In this document: in pieces, positions 6,226-9,887 of the stretch
Numbering within the stretch: position 1 is the first letter of the stretch
Layout of the letters: every line of letters begins with the position of its first letter
Assembly: GCA_020354275.1 (NCBI GenBank)
Contig: CP070645.1
Span: 763,357-773,243, forward strand
Direction: 5' to 3'
Length of the DNA stretch: 9,887 nt
Source: Dehalococcoidales bacterium
GTDB lineage: Bacteria > Chloroflexota > Dehalococcoidia > Dehalococcoidales > UBA2162
The notes under the pieces: model-generated
Seen by the model: only the letters and a program-made list of their open reading frames with translations
Database searches by the model: none
What the model was told of the DNA's origin: nothing
Made by a program: the position numbers and the translations under genes

Positions 6226-7155
6226 TTGATACGGGTAGAGAATTTAACCAAATATTATGGCAAACGCCTGGCGGTGGACGATATCAGCTTCAATGTGGAG
6301 AAGGGGGAGATTGTCGGGTTTCTCGGCCCCAATGCTGCCGGTAAGACGACAACGATGCGGATTATTACCGGATATCTGGCACCAACCCAGGGTAACGTAT
6401 GGGTAGCCGACCATGATATAATCAACCACTCGCTGGAAGCACGCCGTCAGATAGGGTACCTCCCCGAAGCAATTCCGCTTTACACTGATATGACCGTCCG
6501 TTCCTACCTCGACTTTGCCGGCAGATTGAGGGGTATGGACAGCGCCAGGATAATTGCCAGAACAGACGAGGTTATTGAGATATGCCACCTCGAAGAATAT
6601 GTCGACGTCATTATCGGCAAGCTGTCCAAGGGGTTCCGCCAGAGAGTGGGGGTTGCCCAGGCAATCATTCATGAGCCGGCGGTATTGATTCTGGATGAAC
6701 CGACAATAGGCATCGACCCTATTCAGGTAGCCATGACCAGGCAGCTCATCAGGGAGCTGGGCAAAGACCACACCATTCTCCTTTCCACCCATATCCTCCC
6801 TGAGGTCAGCGTAATCTGCCAGAGGGTAATTATTATTCATGAAGGCAGGATTGTAGCTGAGGACCGTATCGATAATCTCTCTTCCATGATGAGCGGTTCC
6901 CAGCGGTTCCGCCTCCAGATAAGCGGGCCGGTCAAGAAGATAACCGAGCGCCTGCAAAAGGTCAAAGGCATCATCAATGTAAGCTATGAAGAATCCAATT
7001 ATATTATCGAATGCGCTGCCGGACAGGACCCGCGCCGCCAGATAATGGATGAAATGGTCAGAGGCGGCTGGACATTGCTTTCTATGGAGCAGATTGGTAT
7101 GAGCCTGGAAGACATCTTCCTGAAATTAACCGCCGAAGAGGAGGCCGACGAGTGA
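6226..7155 (+). CDS. ABC-2 type transporter ATP-binding protein, GldA-like
   Basis: This is the cytoplasmic ATPase of an ABC-2 membrane complex, encoded with its permease and GldG-type partner. The 309-residue product starts at a TTG preceded by GGGTG (6213-6217) at eight bases; MIRVENLTKYYGKRLAVDDI is a textbook start, and no ATG is available before the Walker A motif. Motifs: Walker A GPNAAGKT 34-41 (Ala where Gly is usual), GYLPE at 78-81 in the Q-loop area, where Gln is not evident, signature LSKGFRQR 133-140, Walker B VLILDEP 153-159, and H-loop H189 in LSTHILPEV. The C-terminal DUF4162-like region (about 225-300) ends in SLEDIFLKLT, typical of exporters of this family. The stop overlaps the permease start by four bases (GTGA), so translation is coupled. 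The transported substrate is unknown. GldA is named from Bacteroidetes gliding, which I do not infer here. Confidence 0.9.
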   Translation: MIRVENLTKYYGKRLAVDDISFNVEKGEIVGFLGPNAAGKTTTMRIITGYLAPTQGNVWVADHDIINHSLEARRQIGYLPEAIPLYTDMTVRSYLDFAGRLRGMDSARIIARTDEVIEICHLEEYVDVIIGKLSKGFRQRVGVAQAIIHEPAVLILDEPTIGIDPIQVAMTRQLIRELGKDHTILLSTHILPEVSVICQRVIIIHEGRIVAEDRIDNLSSMMSGSQRFRLQISGPVKKITERLQKVKGIINVSYEESNYIIECAAGQDPRRQIMDEMVRGGWTLLSMEQIGMSLEDIFLKLTAEEEADE

Positions 7156-7862
7156 AAAACACGGCCACAATCGCCCTGAAAGAGCTGAAGTCTTATCTGG
7201 CATCACCCATGGCTTACATCGTGACCGGCATATTCATGATACTGACCGGCTTCTTCTTCAGCATCAGCTCGTCCACCTATTACGAAACCAGTATTAAGGG
7301 TTTCCTGGAACCCGGCAATCTGCTGCTACTCCTACTGGTGTCGGTACTGACGATGCGGTTGCTGGCCGAAGAGCGGAAAATGGGTACGCTGGAGCTATTA
7401 ATCACGGCACCGGTAAGGGACAGCGAGGTGATACTGGGGAAATTCCTGGGTAGCCTGGGCATACTGACCATAATGCTGATACTCACCCTTTATTATCCTC
7501 TGCTTTTGATTGGCTACGGCGACCCGGATATCGGGCCGATATTTACCGGTTACCTCGGCATCTTTCTGCTGGGCAGCGCCTCACTGGCGGTGGGTATTTT
7601 CGCCTCATCGCTGACCTCAAACCAGATTGTGGCTGCCGTTGTCTCCGGGGGAATACTTTTTGCCCTCTGGTTTATCGGGTATACTGCCACTTTCCTGCCG
7701 GAAGCAGCCGGTGAGTTCATCGGCTACCTTTCGCTTTCCTATTATTACCCTGACTTTATGAGAGGGGTAATCGATACCAGAGGCATAATATACTACCTGA
7801 GCATTACCGCCCTGTTCCTGTTTCTGGCGGTAAGGTCTCTGGAAAACAGCAGGTGGAGTTAA
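7152..7862 (+). CDS. ABC-2 type transporter permease, GldF-like
   Basis: This integral membrane subunit pairs with the upstream ATPase. The GTG at 7152 overlaps the preceding stop (GTGA), and the 236-residue length suits the GldF/NosY-like family. The N-terminus KNTATIALKELKSYLASPMA is the usual amphipathic entry. Six hydrophobic segments lie at about 20-38, 56-72, 102-122, 131-151, 156-178 and 211-229. The motif EERKMGTLELLITAPV at 74-89, between the second and third helices, is the family signature of the coupling region. LTSNQIVAAVVSG at 154-166 is also common in these permeases. It ends exactly at 7862, directly before the next ATG, and carries that gene's ribosome-binding site AGGTGGAG (7851-7858) within its last codons. 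No binding-protein domain is present, and the direction of transport cannot be shown from sequence. Confidence 0.9.
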   Translation: MKNTATIALKELKSYLASPMAYIVTGIFMILTGFFFSISSSTYYETSIKGFLEPGNLLLLLLVSVLTMRLLAEERKMGTLELLITAPVRDSEVILGKFLGSLGILTIMLILTLYYPLLLIGYGDPDIGPIFTGYLGIFLLGSASLAVGIFASSLTSNQIVAAVVSGGILFALWFIGYTATFLPEAAGEFIGYLSLSYYYPDFMRGVIDTRGIIYYLSITALFLFLAVRSLENSRWS

Positions 7863-9431
7863 ATGCAGACTAGCCCCAGGGCATACGGACTTTCCGGACT
7901 GATTGCTATACTTGGCCTGGTAGCCTTGCTGGTAGGCCTGGTAATCTTGGCCCTGCTGCCCGACATCCCTTATGCCTCCTGGATTATAATGGTTATAGGC
8001 GGGCTGCTTCTGGTCGCAGCTTTTATTATGGATTTCCGGCGGGTCGGCCGTGCCCTTACCGCCCGGCGCGGCATCTTCGGTATCGGAACTACGGTGATGG
8101 CATCGGTCTTCATCGGTATCACGCTGGTGATTAATGCCATCAGCATCGGCAATTTCCACCGCTTTGACCTTACTGGTGTGGCCCAGTTCACCTTAACCTC
8201 GCAGACTCAAGAGGTCCTCAGCGAACTGGAGACCCCGGTGCAGGCCCTGACCTTCTCTGTTCCTGGAGACCCGTTAGGCAGTTATACCTTTGACCTGCTA
8301 AAGGAGTACCAGAACCACACCGACCAGTTGTCCATGAAGTTTATCGATGCTGACCAGCAGCCAGACCTGGCCAGGCAGTATGGGATAACCGAGTACCCGA
8401 CGACCGCCTTTGAAAGCCAGAACCATCTCCGCCTGGTAGGGCCAAATGAGATAATTATACGGGTGGGTGAGAATATTGCTTTTGAAGCGGAACACCCTTT
8501 TACCAGCGCCATTCTGGAGGTTACCGGGACCATACAGAAAAAGCTATATTTTGTAACCGGTCACGGGGAAACCAATACTCGTACCGACTACAGTCTGGCC
8601 AAGGAAGGCTTGCTCGATAACCTGTATAAGGTTAATACCTTTGATATCACTGACAATTTGACCATCCCTGCTGACGCTGCCGCACTGATTATGGTGGCTC
8701 CCCGGTTCACCATAATCGAAAGTGAGGTCGAGGCCATCCGGGAATACCTTGAGGATGGGGGACAGCTATTGCTCCTGACCAATCCCAGCCCGCCGTCAGG
8801 GGTAAACCAGTTGCTGCAGAACTGGGGTATAAAGATAGAAGAAGGGATTGCCATCGATGCAGCGGCCTATGTCGCCCCCAATAAAGACATCCCTCTAATA
8901 ACCGGAGACAGGAACACCTTTGGCCTGCCCAGGGTCTTCTTCCCCGGGGCAACTGCCATTATTCCCGAGGAGGAGGCCGAGGACAGCGTACAGATGCTGC
9001 CGCTGGTCTGGACAAGCACGGAAAGCTGGCTGGAGAGGGATTATCAACCTGATGAAGAACCCGAGTTTGACGAAGGGACAGACCGCAAAGGACCACTGGC
9101 ACTTGGTATTTTACTCGCCGCTGCCCCGGTCAGCGACCCGGAAAGCGAGTCCTCGGAGCTGGCCAAACTGACCCGTCTTGTCGTTATCGGCGACTCCGAC
9201 TTTGCCAGCAACGACCACTTTTTCAATGTTAATAACAGCGACCTATTTCTAAATGCAGTAAACTGGCTGACCGAAGAGACGGAGATCATTTCTATCCACC
9301 GCAAGGCTATGCCGTTCCGTAGACTGGTGGTTAACCCCCAGGAAAAGAACTTCATCGACTATTCCAGCATCGCCCTGGTTCCTTTTATAGTACTGGTGGC
9401 GGGGGGTATAATCTGGTGGCGAAGAAGGTAA
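7863..9431 (+). CDS. GldG-family auxiliary protein of the ABC-2 transporter (ABC_transp_aux domain)
   Basis: This 522-residue membrane protein works with the ATPase and permease in a GldAFG-type complex. Two helices at about 10-32 and 38-57 and a third near 72-96 lead into a large extracytoplasmic domain. The domain begins RFDLTGVAQFTLTSQTQEVL (100-119), and VTGHGE at 231-236 and IMVAPRFTIIESEVEAIREY (276-295) follow. LVVIGDSDFASNDHF (439-453) with LFLNAVNWLTEE (461-472) and ISIHRKA (476-482) are family hallmarks. A last helix, about 500-518, ends in WWRRR, so the C-terminus is probably cytoplasmic. Unlike canonical GldG, this copy starts with an extra helix pair of short loops before the usual helix. 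The acidic stretch around 367-374 and 397-408 is probably a flexible loop. There is no gap to the permease gene. In non-gliding bacteria the role of this family is unknown. Confidence 0.9.
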   Translation: MQTSPRAYGLSGLIAILGLVALLVGLVILALLPDIPYASWIIMVIGGLLLVAAFIMDFRRVGRALTARRGIFGIGTTVMASVFIGITLVINAISIGNFHRFDLTGVAQFTLTSQTQEVLSELETPVQALTFSVPGDPLGSYTFDLLKEYQNHTDQLSMKFIDADQQPDLARQYGITEYPTTAFESQNHLRLVGPNEIIIRVGENIAFEAEHPFTSAILEVTGTIQKKLYFVTGHGETNTRTDYSLAKEGLLDNLYKVNTFDITDNLTIPADAAALIMVAPRFTIIESEVEAIREYLEDGGQLLLLTNPSPPSGVNQLLQNWGIKIEEGIAIDAAAYVAPNKDIPLITGDRNTFGLPRVFFPGATAIIPEEEAEDSVQMLPLVWTSTESWLERDYQPDEEPEFDEGTDRKGPLALGILLAAAPVSDPESESSELAKLTRLVVIGDSDFASNDHFFNVNNSDLFLNAVNWLTEETEIISIHRKAMPFRRLVVNPQEKNFIDYSSIALVPFIVLVAGGIIWWRRR

Positions 9432-9462
9432 ACGAGCGGACTAACCGTGGGAGTAAGATTAT

Positions 9463-9887
9463 TTGAGACCGAGTAACATTACTGCACTGCTGGCCATCCT
9501 GCTTATACTGGCAGGTTACCTTTACCTGACCAGCATGCCGGTACCGCCACCAAAAGAAGACCCCCAGCTGTTTGTGTGGCTGATAGAGATGGAGGAGATA
9601 CAGCACATTGTGATAGACCTTCCCCGGGAAGGGGAAAGCCAGTCTTTTATCAAGGAAGAAGACAGGTCATGGCATTTTGATGATGCCGAGTTTTCCCCCG
9701 TGGATATGCAACGGTGGGGGGGAGGCATTCCGCTACTACTAAGCGGTCCCAGCACCAACAGGTTGATTTCCGTGAACACCTCAGAGGAGAAACTGATCGA
9801 ATTCGGCCTGATGGAACCGCTGATGGAAGTGACTCTTACCTTGGAAAATGACGAGGTTCTGGTGATTAAAGTAGGCGACAACACGCC
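9463..9887 (+). CDS. DUF4340-type membrane-anchored protein, N-terminal part (cut by window edge)
   Basis: This partial gene gives 141 complete codons from a TTG at 9463, preceded by GGGAG (9449-9453) at nine bases; an in-frame TAA at 9454-9456 excludes any earlier start, and the next ATG is codon 25. The start RPSNITALLAILLILAGYLY is a single membrane helix. A polar region with repeated beta-like segments follows: EEIQHIVIDLP at 44-54, FIKEEDRSWHF at 62-72, LISVNTSEEKLIEFGL at 101-116 and LEVT-like strands to the end. The pattern of a helix followed by a repeated strand domain with EFGL...VTL and VGD matches the DUF4340 family, which commonly follows gldG genes. It lies 31 bases after the preceding stop and reads as part of the same operon. 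The C-terminal two thirds are missing, so the family call rests on position and partial sequence. Its biochemical role is unknown. Confidence 0.75.
   Translation, partial: MRPSNITALLAILLILAGYLYLTSMPVPPPKEDPQLFVWLIEMEEIQHIVIDLPREGESQSFIKEEDRSWHFDDAEFSPVDMQRWGGGIPLLLSGPSTNRLISVNTSEEKLIEFGLMEPLMEVTLTLENDEVLVIKVGDNT

Noticed and set aside
6244..6957. A 237-codon reverse-strand open frame opposite the GldA-like ATPase gene
   Set aside because: The + strand product has a full set of ABC ATPase motifs over the same bases. The reverse product has no recognisable domain, so it is a shadow of codon bias.

Overview
The window is bacterial DNA with ten protein genes, nine on the + strand and one, cut by the left edge, on the - strand. 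It has ordinary sigma70-type promoters, clear Shine-Dalgarno sites and tight gene packing. A 4-hydroxybutyryl-CoA dehydratase gene, a Dpp/Opp peptide importer, a parvulin foldase and a GldA/GldF/GldG/DUF4340 cluster together suggest an anaerobic bacterium. My best guess is a Chloroflexota (Dehalococcoidia-like) lineage, but this is a low-confidence inference from gene content, because no rRNA or other phylogenetic marker is present.

Layout. Positions 1-506 (-) hold the N-terminal third of 4-hydroxybutyryl-CoA dehydratase (AbfD). Positions 507-882 are a divergent control region, with one promoter for abfD and two tandem strong promoters for the + strand operon. Positions 883-4975 encode dppB, dppC, dppD and dppF: two permeases and two ATPases of a peptide-type ABC importer, with no substrate-binding protein gene beside them. 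dppD has no ATG, GTG or TTG at its proper N-terminus and appears to start at an ATC codon at 2989. Positions 4976-5163 are a spacer with two short repeated decamers and an AT-rich promoter-like stretch.

Positions 5164-6177 encode a membrane-anchored parvulin-type peptidyl-prolyl isomerase (SurA/PrsA-like). Positions 6226-9431 encode a tightly coupled ABC-2 system: an ATPase with a TTG start, a 4-base overlap into the permease (GTG start), and then the GldG-family auxiliary protein with no gap. A DUF4340 protein follows at 9463 and runs off the right edge.

How the genes may work together. DppBCDF should import peptides or similar solutes using a binding protein encoded elsewhere. AbfD would process 4-hydroxybutyryl-CoA to crotonyl-CoA in amino acid (GABA or succinate-linked) fermentation or a related pathway. 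The GldAFG/DUF4340 group forms a membrane complex of unknown cargo. Most of the window is recognisable conserved machinery. The most unusual points are the dppD start, the altered parvulin active site, the shared Walker A substitution in two ATPases, and the excess of the palindrome GGTACC. I saw no mobile element, CRISPR array, tRNA or rRNA.
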